Assembly (NCBI GenBank): GCA_964397015.1
Contig: CAYNHL010000060.1
Coordinates: forward strand, 1-21,714
Direction of reading: 5' to 3'
DNA: 21,714 nt
From: MADRE2 sp964397015
GTDB taxonomy: Bacteria > Desulfobacterota > Desulfobacteria > Desulfobacterales > Desulfobacteraceae
Position 1 is the stretch's first letter. Each line of letters opens with the position of its first letter. The position numbers and the translations under genes are program-made. A model generated the notes under the pieces. That model was not told where the DNA came from, made no database searches, and worked only from the letters and a program-made list of their open reading frames with translations. Of the stretch, positions 7,271 through 14,790 are shown in pieces.

Positions 7271-8393
7271 CGCAGCTGTTACAATAGTTTGACTGGCTTA
7301 TATTTTCAGTTCCGCAGTTTTTGCAGAATTTGGGCTGGCCACTTTTTTCAACCTTGCTGCCGCATTTCGGGCAGAATCGTGCATTGGGTGACAGGTTCTT
7401 CCCACAGTCACCGCACTGGGCAAAGACCATGATCTGGTGCCCGCAGAGCGGGCAGAACCGGGCATCGTGTGGAACCATCTGCCGGCAGTCGGGACACTGC
7501 TGTTTGTTTTCCTCTGCAGGGGGGGCCTTTGCTGCTGCCGGCCCCTGGGTCTGGGTCATCTGGGCAATCATGGAGGGCACCATGAACCCGAGCCCGAGCC
7601 CCATACCGTCTCCTGCCGCACCCGGATTTTCCGCGGCCTTTTCCATGGAAGATGCAGCCTTGAGCTGCATCAGCTTGTTCATGTCATCGAACAGGCCGAG
7701 TGCGCTCCGGTCATCCATGAGCTTCTGGACATCCGGGGGCGGGGTTATTGAATTTATGAACAGGTCGGTCAATGCCAGGCCGAAACGGGCAAATTCATCG
7801 GTGAGGCTGTGCTGCAGCCCGTCTGCCCATTCCTCGTATTTCCCCGGGAGATTCAGGATGGTATCGAGATTGTCTCCCATGTAATCATTCAAACGGGATA
7901 CAATGACCCGTCCCAGGTATTCCTCGATATTGGCCGTGGTAAAGTTTGCCATTGTACCGATCAGTGAATTGATGAACAGCAGCGGCTGGATAACCTGGAT
8001 ATTGAACATGCCGAAAGCCCTGAGACGGATCAGTCCGAGTTCGCTGTCCTTGAACGCCACTGGATCACGGGTCCCCCATTTAAGGTCCGGGAACACCTTC
8101 ATGTTGATGAAATATGCTTCCGCCCTTAGAGGGCTTGTCAACCCCCAGGGAAAGGCCAGCATCTTTGTCAGAATGGGAATATTGGCCGTTTTCAAGGTAT
8201 GACGTCCACCACCGAATACATGGATGGCCTTGCCGTTATAGAAAAATACCCCTGCCTGGTTTTCCCGGACAATCATCTGGGCACCGAACTTTATATCACC
8301 GGAGCCATCAACCGGGATTCGCTGTACAATTTCCTGGCCTGTCTGGTCAAACCATTCCAGGATTTCCAAAAAAACGGTATTGCTCTGCCCCAT
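7257..8393 (-). CDS. SPFH-domain protein with three C-terminal zinc ribbons (YdjI / virion-core-like)
   Basis: Soluble SPFH (stomatin/prohibitin/flotillin/HflK-C) family protein of 378 residues. The N-terminal SPFH core (about 20-230) includes MIVRENQAGVFFYNGKAI, RLRAFGMFNIQV and a helical region with GLALTDLFINSITPP. A short helical and Gly/Met/Ala-rich linker follows. At the end are three zinc ribbons: CPDC...CPLC (300-317), CGDC...CPKC (327-344) and CKNC...CNSC (357-374). There is no transmembrane helix or signal peptide, unlike classical stomatins. Database names for this architecture include virion core protein-like and YdjI; in B. subtilis YdjI works with zinc-ribbon and PspA-family proteins in membrane stress. 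No PspA gene is in this window. The ATG at 8393 is supported by AGGAG upstream; an in-frame TTG at 8417 is rejected. The gene follows the sat terminator and has its own weak promoter candidate. Confidence 0.85.
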   Translation of the reverse strand: MGQSNTVFLEILEWFDQTGQEIVQRIPVDGSGDIKFGAQMIVRENQAGVFFYNGKAIHVFGGGRHTLKTANIPILTKMLAFPWGLTSPLRAEAYFINMKVFPDLKWGTRDPVAFKDSELGLIRLRAFGMFNIQVIQPLLFINSLIGTMANFTTANIEEYLGRVIVSRLNDYMGDNLDTILNLPGKYEEWADGLQHSLTDEFARFGLALTDLFINSITPPPDVQKLMDDRSALGLFDDMNKLMQLKAASSMEKAAENPGAAGDGMGLGLGFMVPSMIAQMTQTQGPAAAKAPPAEENKQQCPDCRQMVPHDARFCPLCGHQIMVFAQCGDCGKNLSPNARFCPKCGSKVEKSGQPKFCKNCGTENISQSNYCNSCGEHL

Positions 8394-8449
8394 ACCTTTC
8401 TCCTGTATTTTTTTCAATTATGAATTACCTGGTTTGCAGTACCTTTCTA

Positions 8450-8478
8450 TCTATGCGACAAATGAACCCGATAGTCAA
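8450..8478 (-). promoter_or_regulatory. Possible sigma70-type promoter for the SPFH/zinc-ribbon pair
   Basis: On the minus strand TTGACT (8478-8473) and CATAGA (8455-8450) are separated by 17 nt. This lies just after the sat terminator and about 57 nt before the SPFH start. The -35 is close to consensus and the -10 is weak. Confidence 0.35.
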
Positions 8479-8512
8479 GGCATGGCCCGGTGTTTTTGCT
8501 GCATTTTGCCCT

Positions 8513-8558
8513 TCACAAACAAAAACAGGGGGTTTTCCCGCTTACGGAAAACCCCCTG
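8513..8558 (-). terminator. Rho-independent terminator of sat
   Basis: A perfect 13-bp inverted repeat (arms 8526-8538 and 8546-8558, loop of 7) lies 42 nt downstream of the sat stop. Read on the minus strand it is followed at once by a T-rich run (TTTTTGTTTGTG, 8525-8514). The plus-strand side lacks a T-run, so termination is directional for sat. Confidence 0.9.
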
Positions 8559-8599
8559 AAATCTTAAAACCGGATCAATTTATCCGTTACTGCATCAAA

Positions 8600-9877
8600 C
8601 TACATCTTTGATCCTTCTGCATGACTCTGCAGTTTGACTTCAACCTTATCAGTCAGGCCGGCATAGTATGCTCTCAAAATTTCCAGGACTTCTTCACGGC
8701 CAAAGTGGTCAACGACTTCTTCGTTATTGGAGAGAGCGTGACGCAGCTTGGTTCCTGAAAGGATAACCCGGTCCTCTTTACCATGCGGGCAGGTTTTCAT
8801 GGATGCCATACCGTCGCACTTGTAGCAGTAAAATGTCCAGTCAATTTTCAAAGGTTCGCACAGCAGTGCCTTGCCTTCTTCTGCAGGAGCCGGAATTTCA
8901 TCAAAAATTTCCTGGGCCTCGAACAGGGTGTAAAAATCACCTACACCGGCATGGTCACGGCCGATGATCATTTTGGAAACGCCGTAGTTCTGGCGGAAAG
9001 TGGCATGGAGCAGTGCTTCCCTCGGACCAGCATATCTCATGTCCAGAGGATAGCCGCCCTGTACGACGTGTTTTTCTACAAAATAGCCTTTGACCAGCGT
9101 ATCGATACATTTAACGCGTACATCCGCCGGAATGTCGCCAGGTTTGAGATTACCGATAAGTGAATGGATCAGGACCCCGTCACATACATCGATGGCGATT
9201 TTACACAGGTGCTCGTGGGACCTGTGCATGGGGTTGCGCAGCTGCATCGCGGCTACAGAGGCCCAGCCTCTTTCATCAAATATGGCACGGGTCTCGGTTG
9301 GAGTCAGGTAGACACCCTTGAATCTTTCAGGGTAGTCACCTTCGGAAAGAACCTTGACAGGCCCGGCCAGGCAGAACTCTTTTCTGGCCATTACCATCTG
9401 AACACCGGGATGATCTTCCATGGCTATCTTCCAGAATACGGAATCGGCAGATTCTTCACCATGGCCCTTATATACTTTTTCACATTCCCACTTTTTTTCG
9501 TCTTCGGTCATTTCAAATTTTTCTTCGACCTTCATGGTGGCATAGATTTCACCTTCTCTTTCAAGGGCGATCTCGTCTCCCACATTGATGACGTCGGCAT
9601 CTTCACGGGCAACATCGAGCATGACCGGAACCGGCCAGAAAGTGCCGTTTGCCAGCAGGTAGTCATCGCAGACACTCTTCCAGTCATCTTTTGTTATAAA
9701 GCCGTCCAGCGGGCTGAATCCACCGATACCCATCATGATCAGATCGCCTTTTACCTGGGCACTGATCCCAACTTTTTTCAAACTGGCGGCTTTTGATTTT
9801 TCAGCTTCGAGCTCACTTCCTTCGAGTTTGCAGCAGACAAGACCTTTTCCTCCATGAGGCGGGACTAATTTTGACAT
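8600..9877 (-). CDS. sat: Sulfate adenylyltransferase, dissimilatory type (ATP sulfurylase)
   Basis: Activates sulfate with ATP to adenosine-5'-phosphosulfate and pyrophosphate, the first step of dissimilatory sulfate reduction in the cytoplasm. The 425-residue protein has the nucleotide-binding QLRNPMHRSH (212-221) and GRDHAGVG (306-313). A cysteine cluster C351-x2-C354-x8-C363 with His365 probably binds zinc, as in bacterial and archaeal homo-oligomeric Sat. The PUA-like N-terminal part contains GGFSPLDGF. There is no APS kinase domain, consistent with the dissimilatory form. The ATG follows AAGGAG. The gene is monocistronic by layout: its own promoter-like sequence upstream and a strong terminator downstream. 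No apr, dsr or qmo genes lie nearby. Acid-rich composition and the dissimilatory type suggest a sulfate reducer, not a sulfur oxidiser, though direction cannot be read from Sat alone. Confidence 0.97.
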   Translation of the reverse strand: MSKLVPPHGGKGLVCCKLEGSELEAEKSKAASLKKVGISAQVKGDLIMMGIGGFSPLDGFITKDDWKSVCDDYLLANGTFWPVPVMLDVAREDADVINVGDEIALEREGEIYATMKVEEKFEMTEDEKKWECEKVYKGHGEESADSVFWKIAMEDHPGVQMVMARKEFCLAGPVKVLSEGDYPERFKGVYLTPTETRAIFDERGWASVAAMQLRNPMHRSHEHLCKIAIDVCDGVLIHSLIGNLKPGDIPADVRVKCIDTLVKGYFVEKHVVQGGYPLDMRYAGPREALLHATFRQNYGVSKMIIGRDHAGVGDFYTLFEAQEIFDEIPAPAEEGKALLCEPLKIDWTFYCYKCDGMASMKTCPHGKEDRVILSGTKLRHALSNNEEVVDHFGREEVLEILRAYYAGLTDKVEVKLQSHAEGSKM

Positions 9878-9969
9878 ATAACCTGTTCTCCTTGTTTAAT
9901 ATTAACATCAACCGATACTTGTTTTTCCAAACAACTATCTAAAAATTCAATTTATAAAAATCTTGTAAG

Positions 9970-9997
9970 ATTTAATTGGGTTCCAATAATTTGTCAA
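9970..9997 (-). promoter_or_regulatory. Probable sigma70-type promoter of sat
   Basis: On the minus strand a perfect TTGACA (9997-9992) is followed after 16 nt by TTAAAT (9975-9970). This predicts a 5' leader of roughly 85 nt, which is A+T-rich and shows no obvious riboswitch-like structure. Confidence 0.6.
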
Positions 9998-10005
9998 GAA
10001 AATTA

Positions 10006-10638
10006 TCACTTTACACCTAAAAATATTGCAATCCCGGCCATGGAATCAACATGAAGATCCGCATTCAGCAAGGAATTTTTAAAAGCGACAAACCAGGTGC
10101 CCGCGCCCCTGGCTGCCTGTTCATCATACAGAGAATCTCCTATAAAAACCACCTGGTCAGGCTCGAGATCAAAGGCAGCCATAATTCGCTGCAACTGCTC
10201 GGGATCAGGTTTTGGTTTTTTTACATCCGCCGCTGTCACAACCATGTCAAATTCTGATGCCAGCTGGTAATCCAAAAGCACTTTTTGCATTGTGTCGGTC
10301 CGGTTGGTTGCCACAGCCCGGATGATACCCTTGCGCTCGAGGCCTTCAAGTAAAGATACCAGGCCTTCTTCCATTTTCATGTACTTTATGAACTTGTTAT
10401 ATCCGATCTGCTTCAAGTGCCTGAATACAGTCTCAAGATCTGAAACATCCGGGAAAAGAAAGGCTATTGCCTCTTTAACCGTAGACATGTGAACTTTTTC
10501 AAACTGCTCTTTTGTCAAAGAGGGCCTGTTGAATCCGGCAAGAACCTCATCATAATAAGCACGGTTCGCATCCGCAGTATCGAACATAACACCGTCACAG
10601 TCAAACACCACTGCCTTTATCCTGTTTTTAACAATCAT
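10006..10638 (-). CDS. HAD-superfamily hydrolase (phosphoglycolate phosphatase-like)
   Basis: Haloacid-dehalogenase-type phosphatase of about 210 residues. Motif I is VVFDCDGVMFD with nucleophile Asp13 and acid Asp15. Motif II is in VATNRTDT, motif III is the lysine of KKPKPDPEQL, and motif IV is FIGDSLYDEQAA. A helical cap lies between motifs I and II, as in the PGP/beta-phosphoglucomutase branch. The substrate cannot be read from sequence. I chose ATG at 10638 (MIVKNRIKAV) because AGG lies 6 nt upstream; ATGs at 10653 and 10650, abutting the DUF1573 stop, lack a ribosome site. It is the last gene of the long minus-strand cluster and no terminator is visible before sat. Confidence 0.9.
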   Translation of the reverse strand: MIVKNRIKAVVFDCDGVMFDTADANRAYYDEVLAGFNRPSLTKEQFEKVHMSTVKEAIAFLFPDVSDLETVFRHLKQIGYNKFIKYMKMEEGLVSLLEGLERKGIIRAVATNRTDTMQKVLLDYQLASEFDMVVTAADVKKPKPDPEQLQRIMAAFDLEPDQVVFIGDSLYDEQAARGAGTWFVAFKNSLLNADLHVDSMAGIAIFLGVK

Positions 10639-10653
10639 ACACTGCCTCATCAT

Positions 10654-11388
10654 CTATTGATATAAATGGTCCGAACCCGGCTCTGTAAACATGCCGAACA
10701 CCCTGATTTTCAATTCCGGCATGGTTTGACTGTCTGTTGCCAGAACTATGGTATCGAAATACCGCCCCGGTTCCTTGCGGATATTTTTGACCACCAGCTG
10801 CCATGTACTATCCCCTTCTTCACCGGGCGGTAAAAGATCTGCAGTTATGTTGAGTCCATTTTTCAACACAAGATCCGTAATGGAAAAGCGGTATTTTTCA
10901 GACGGGGTGATATAAACCACCTGTTCGAATTCATTTGAAACAGGTCCCTTGAATACAACTGTTTTAGGATCGATTTTGACCACCTGTTCGACAGGTCCCT
11001 TTACCTCTAGAAAAATTGTTTCATTGACCGGATCATTTGTCACTACCCGGATCTGCTTTTTAAGGAGCCTGCCCCCCTCTCCTCGTGTATCTACACTTAC
11101 CGATATTTTACCTCGCCCGCCCGGGGCGATCAGCCTGTCGTAATCGACAGTGGCACAGCCTCAGCCCGGGGCCACTTTTATTATTTCCAGCGTGGTATCG
11201 CCTGTATTTTCCAAAATAAAATCATGGGTGACATCAACCCCTTCCTGAACCTGCGAAAACTCGAACACTGGCTCTGTAACCGATACCGCGGGTGCGGCAG
11301 CGGCCGGCAATGCCATGAAAAATAAAACAGCCATAATTACCGTCACCGTAGAAACGATCCATATCCATTTACTGACAGATTTTCTCAT
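10654..11388 (-). CDS. DUF1573-domain periplasmic protein, probable selenoprotein (Sec at TGA codon 76)
   Basis: Read through one in-frame TGA (11163-11161), this gives a 244-residue protein. Residues 1-33 form a signal peptide or anchor (basic MRKSVSKW, hydrophobic core, PAAAA). The DUF1573 immunoglobulin-like domain follows: FSQVQEGVDVTHDFILENTG, LEIIKVAPG-U-GC, then DYDRLIAPGGRGKI, VDTRGEGG and VTNDP. The family normally has Cys-Gly-Cys at this spot, so the TGA replaces the first cysteine (residue 76); Cys78 remains. The frame is open on both sides and no ribosome site supports a separate start after the TGA (nearest GTG 11043). A stem-loop starts 10 nt after the TGA. A C-terminal segment of about 110 residues follows, without a recognised domain. 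Start ATG 11388 is preceded by GAGAG and sits 20 nt after the pabB/pabC stop. A nonsense mutation or sequencing error is the alternative. Confidence 0.8.
11135..11150 (-). promoter_or_regulatory. Candidate bacterial SECIS stem-loop after the TGA codon
   Basis: On the minus strand CTGTCG (11150-11145) pairs perfectly with CGACAG (11140-11135) around ATTA. The 5' arm starts at nucleotide +11 after the TGA and the loop at +17, near the lower edge of the distances seen for bacterial SECIS elements. Weak extra pairing of the lower stem with a bulge is possible. The loop has no clear GU/GGU; only if the last G-C pair opens does a G lead the loop. Confidence 0.5.
11161..11163 (-). other. In-frame TGA proposed to encode selenocysteine
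   Basis: TGA between codons GGC (Gly75) and GGC (Gly77), with TGT (Cys78) next, at the first cysteine of the DUF1573 Cys-Gly-Cys motif. Confidence 0.75.
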
Positions 11389-11408
11389 GTTCACTCTCGT
11401 ATCCTGTA

Positions 11409-13712
11409 TTATTGTTGTATTTTCCGCACATTTTGTCCCGGGACCAGCATCCGGTTGATTTGCCGGCAAAGATCTGCCATACGCCTGAAATCATCTGCCG
11501 GAACCGCCCGTTTATCAATGGACAATACCGGCACTGCGCCCATCAGGGCATTTGTCAGGATAACCCCTTGAAATGAAGACAAAGCTTTGGAGGGCACTCT
11601 TTTTTTTTCAACATGGTATCCCTGTGATGCCAGGTATGTCAAGACAGCAGTGGCCGTGACACCGGGCAGGACATGACCGGAATCCGGGACCAGGACGGTT
11701 TGCCTGTCCATAATGAGTATGGAACAGGTGTTTGTTTCGGAAATTGTAAAATCCGGGTTCAAAACAATTGCCTCGTCTCCTCCCTGTTTTTTTGCATCCT
11801 TCCCGGCAAGGTCATAGAAAAGGTAGTTCAGGGTTTTATGATCAGCCAGAAAAGACTGCCGCGGAAAGGGGCAGGTTACAAGATCCAGGCCGGGTTTGTT
11901 GAGCTTGGCAAGCCTGTGTGTGTAAGGGCGGGCAGTCAGGGCCACGGATACGCCCCCGATATCATTTTCTGCATCCAGCATGGCCAGTATTTTTACGGCG
12001 GCAGTGGATGATTCAAGCCGGTTTTCCCTGATCACCATGTCAATGACATTCTCCCATGATATCCGGGGCAGCTTGATGTCAAACAGCTTTTTCCAGGATG
12101 TGTTCAGGCGCTGAACATGCTCATAAAGTCTCAGTGCCTTACCCCGTTCAACCCGGATGGTCTCAAAAAGTCCGGCCCCGTACTGAACGCCGGCCGCCTG
12201 CAAAGAAACACCGGAGCCGTCCGGGTCTGTCAGCCTGCCATTGTACCAGATCCAGGGCAATTTAGACCCGGGGCGCCGTTCGCGGCCGGTATGGGTACCG
12301 GAAAGGGCTTCAAGAATGGTTTTTCCCTTGTCCAGGGTTTCCTGGTATTCTTTTGCCGGGTCTGAATCAGAAACGATACCACCGCCGACTGAAAACCGGA
12401 TCTTGTTGTCGTATATGGTGGCGGTCCTGATGGCAATGGAAAAATCCAGGGTGTCATGGAAGCTGATATACCCTATGGCGCCGGTATATACATGGCGCCT
12501 GGCCGGTTCAAGTGCATCTATGATTTCCATGGCCCTGATCTTCGGGCATCCGGTTATGGAACCACCCGGAAATGTTGCCTTGAGTATATCCATGGCAGAG
12601 ACCCGATCCTGCAGTTCTCCTGTAACCACGGAAACAAGGTGAAAGACATTGGTGTACTTCTCCAGGCGCTTGTGCTCTTTTACCTCGACGGTTCCGGGCT
12701 TTGTAACCCTGGACAGGTCATTGCGCATCAGATCGACTATCATGGTCAATTCAGCGTCGTCTTTAACACTGTCAAGTAGCATTGCTGCCATACGGTCATC
12801 TTCATCCGCCGTTTTTCCACGTGCCAGGGTACCTTTTATAGGACGGGTCTCGATATAACGGGATGTCTGCCTGATAAACCGCTCCGGTGATGTGGACACA
12901 ACCGTGTGATCCCTGGTATTTACAAAAGAAAAAAAGGGGGCCGGGTTCCTGGAAAAAAGATCGAGAAAAAGAGAAAACGGATCACCGGTAAACCCGGCGG
13001 TGAACTGCTGGGAGAGATTGGCCTGGTATATGTCGCCTGCAGTCAAAAAAGAAATCACACGGTCCACGGCATCCATGTACTCGGATTTGGTAAAACTGGA
13101 ACGAAACCCGGACGGGTCAATTGCATATGACTGTTCGAGGATATCCCGGCACAACCGGTCCGTGAAACTCTTCTTTTTGTTCCTGATATCTTCTTGAACC
13201 TTTTTTTCAGGTCTTCCTCGATCAAAAACCGGTATGGAAAGAGTCATTTCTCCGGTGGCAATTTCCCGGGACAGAACCAGGGAAGGAACATACAGGCAGA
13301 TATCGGGCAGATCGGGACCCAGGCAGGTCTGGGGCAAAGACTCGATACAATCTTTGAAGTCATAGGCGAAATATCCGAACAACCCGGTGCTGACCGGTTC
13401 CAGGTGCTGGGCATGATCCATTTTAAAATGTTGAATAATGGCGGTCAGCAATTCAAAGGGGTCTGCAGATAAATTGCATTCATGGCCGAAAAAAGAAATA
13501 TCAAACAGGTTTTGCCGCCCATGAATACTGACCACCGGATCAACGGCCAGGATGTCATACCGGGCGCAATCCAGGCGGGTGCCGCTGAGCAGTACGACAG
13601 TCCCGGCATCAGCGGCAAACCGGCGGGCAACCTGATCAAAGGATTGTTCGAGCCGTATTTTTTCCTGGTGGATGCGGCACAAACGGGGTAACCGGTGAAA
13701 AAACCGTTTCAT
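11409..13712 (-). CDS. pabBC: Aminodeoxychorismate synthase component I fused to aminodeoxychorismate lyase (PabB-PabC)
   Basis: Bifunctional enzyme of p-aminobenzoate (folate) synthesis: chorismate is aminated to aminodeoxychorismate by the PabB half, and the PabC half releases pyruvate. Residues 1 to about 475 are the chorismate-binding domain, with GDIYQANLSQQF (227-238), the PabB-type PIKGT (291-295, where TrpE has a different residue), DLMRNDLSR, PGGSITGCPK and a C-terminal GGGIV.DSDP.KEYQET. From about 487 (WYNGRL) comes a class IV PLP aminotransferase fold with AGLFETIRVERG, catalytic Lys626 in DHKTLNYL, and DEAIVLN...SETNTCSI. The glutaminase PabA is not in this window. The ATG overlaps the upstream MBL-gene stop by four bases. 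The fusion is found in a number of bacteria. 767 residues suits two complete halves. Confidence 0.93.
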   Translation of the reverse strand: MKRFFHRLPRLCRIHQEKIRLEQSFDQVARRFAADAGTVVLLSGTRLDCARYDILAVDPVVSIHGRQNLFDISFFGHECNLSADPFELLTAIIQHFKMDHAQHLEPVSTGLFGYFAYDFKDCIESLPQTCLGPDLPDICLYVPSLVLSREIATGEMTLSIPVFDRGRPEKKVQEDIRNKKKSFTDRLCRDILEQSYAIDPSGFRSSFTKSEYMDAVDRVISFLTAGDIYQANLSQQFTAGFTGDPFSLFLDLFSRNPAPFFSFVNTRDHTVVSTSPERFIRQTSRYIETRPIKGTLARGKTADEDDRMAAMLLDSVKDDAELTMIVDLMRNDLSRVTKPGTVEVKEHKRLEKYTNVFHLVSVVTGELQDRVSAMDILKATFPGGSITGCPKIRAMEIIDALEPARRHVYTGAIGYISFHDTLDFSIAIRTATIYDNKIRFSVGGGIVSDSDPAKEYQETLDKGKTILEALSGTHTGRERRPGSKLPWIWYNGRLTDPDGSGVSLQAAGVQYGAGLFETIRVERGKALRLYEHVQRLNTSWKKLFDIKLPRISWENVIDMVIRENRLESSTAAVKILAMLDAENDIGGVSVALTARPYTHRLAKLNKPGLDLVTCPFPRQSFLADHKTLNYLFYDLAGKDAKKQGGDEAIVLNPDFTISETNTCSILIMDRQTVLVPDSGHVLPGVTATAVLTYLASQGYHVEKKRVPSKALSSFQGVILTNALMGAVPVLSIDKRAVPADDFRRMADLCRQINRMLVPGQNVRKIQQ

Positions 13713-14329
13713 CTCAAAAAGGGATTCGTTGACTTTTCTCGTCCTATAGTGGTCTGAGGGCCGTGACCGGGATAGACCACGGTGGCATCGTCAAACACCA
13801 GCAGTTTGTTTTTGATACTCGAAATCAATGTGTCGTAATGGCCGCCTGGCAGATCTGTACGGCCGATCGAACCGGCAAAGAGGGTGTCGCCGACAATCAG
13901 CACGCCGTCGGTATAAAAGCACACACCTCCCATGGAGTGCCCCGGAGTGTGAATAACTTCCAGGGTAATCTTTCCGAAACTCAGTTTCTGGCCATCGGCA
14001 AGGGAAATGTCAGCCGGTGGTGAATTTTCCGATGTCAGACCGAACATCCTGGCGGAACTGGACAATTCACTGAGCATGGGTTCATCATCCGGATGAATGC
14101 CCAGCTGTGCACCGGTCACTTCTTTTATCCGCCTGTTGGCGCCGACATGGTCAAAATGGCCATGGGTATTGAGAATATATGTCACTTTCAGGCCGGATTC
14201 AGCCAGGGTCATCAGTATGCGGTCGGCATCCTCTCCCGGATCTATCACGGCCGCTTCCTTTGTATGCTCACAACCGAGAATATAACAATTGGCCATTATG
14301 GGACCAACCTCAAGTCTTTTTACAATCAA
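13709..14329 (-). CDS. MBL-fold metallo-hydrolase (glyoxalase II-like)
   Basis: Metallo-beta-lactamase-fold hydrolase of 206 residues with the full metal set: THGHFDH (His56, His58, Asp60, His61), His131 in TPGHSMGG, Asp148 in VGDTLF and His189 in YPGHGPQT. It lacks the C-terminal helical domain of true glyoxalase II, so it belongs to the short hydroxyacylglutathione-hydrolase-like group; the substrate is unknown. The start is TTG at 14329: AGGAGG (14340-14335) lies exactly five bases upstream and no ATG is available before MANCYIL at residue 12. The gene lies between nusB and pabBC and overlaps pabBC by four bases. Confidence 0.92.
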   Translation of the reverse strand: MIVKRLEVGPIMANCYILGCEHTKEAAVIDPGEDADRILMTLAESGLKVTYILNTHGHFDHVGANRRIKEVTGAQLGIHPDDEPMLSELSSSARMFGLTSENSPPADISLADGQKLSFGKITLEVIHTPGHSMGGVCFYTDGVLIVGDTLFAGSIGRTDLPGGHYDTLISSIKNKLLVFDDATVVYPGHGPQTTIGREKSTNPFLR

Positions 14330-14334
14330 AGTCG

Positions 14335-14340
14335 CCTCCT
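14335..14340 (-). promoter_or_regulatory. Strong Shine-Dalgarno sequence that fixes a TTG start
   Basis: AGGAGG on the minus strand, five bases before TTG 14329, the start of the MBL-fold gene. Confidence 0.85.
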
Positions 14341-14349
14341 TGTTGATAC

Positions 14350-14781
14350 TTATGGTTCCAGGTTCACGTTTTCCATGCAGCTCAACCGGTCCAGCACCCC
14401 GTTGATAAATGCGCCCGAATCCCGGGAGCCGAATTTTTTACCAATTTCCACGGCCTCGTTAATTGAGACACTGGCCGGGATGTCTGGAAAAAACAACAGC
14501 TCCAGGGTTGCGACCCGCATGATATTCCGGTCGACCGCCGGCATTCTGGAAAGCCTCCAGTTTTTTGAGCAGGCTGCAAGCAATTCATCTATACGGGATT
14601 TATTGGCCAGAACTCCTTTGACCAGCTCCAGGAAAAAAGGCTTGACATGGTCAGGGATCTGATCACTGAAATTAATGCAGAATTTTTCCAGCATGATATC
14701 AGGATCGGTTTCGGTACCGGCCATATCAAAAAAAAACAAAGCCTGGAGTGCCAGTTCCCTGGCCTGCCTGCGGTTTCCCAT
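14350..14781 (-). CDS. nusB: Transcription antitermination factor NusB
   Basis: NusB binds boxA RNA with S10 (NusE) and supports rRNA antitermination. The 143-residue all-helical sequence starts GNRRQARELALQALFFFDM, the typical RNA-contact helix, and has the family patterns FFLELVKGVLANKSRIDELL, NWRLSRMPAVDRNIMRVATLEL and SINEAVEIGKKFGS..SGAFINGVLDRL. It begins nine bases after the ribH stop. The ribH-nusB pair is a classic bacterial adjacency and supports both calls. An AGGA site overlaps the end of ribH. Confidence 0.97.
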   Translation of the reverse strand: MGNRRQARELALQALFFFDMAGTETDPDIMLEKFCINFSDQIPDHVKPFFLELVKGVLANKSRIDELLAACSKNWRLSRMPAVDRNIMRVATLELLFFPDIPASVSINEAVEIGKKFGSRDSGAFINGVLDRLSCMENVNLEP

Positions 14782-14790
14782 CAGAATCGG

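Noticed and set aside
8526..8558. Inverted repeat as a mobile element end or operator
   Set aside because: A perfect stem followed by a T-run on the sat strand only, 42 nt after the sat stop, is fully explained by an intrinsic terminator.
9164..9796. A 210-residue plus-strand frame within sat
   Set aside because: Antisense shadow of sat with no ribosome site or recognisable domain.
10654..11043. Separate gene starting at GTG 11043 for the C-terminal half of the DUF1573 protein
   Set aside because: No ribosome site precedes it, the start falls inside the conserved V-T-N-D-P stretch, and the frame is open back to the TGA, so it is the continuation of the upstream ORF.
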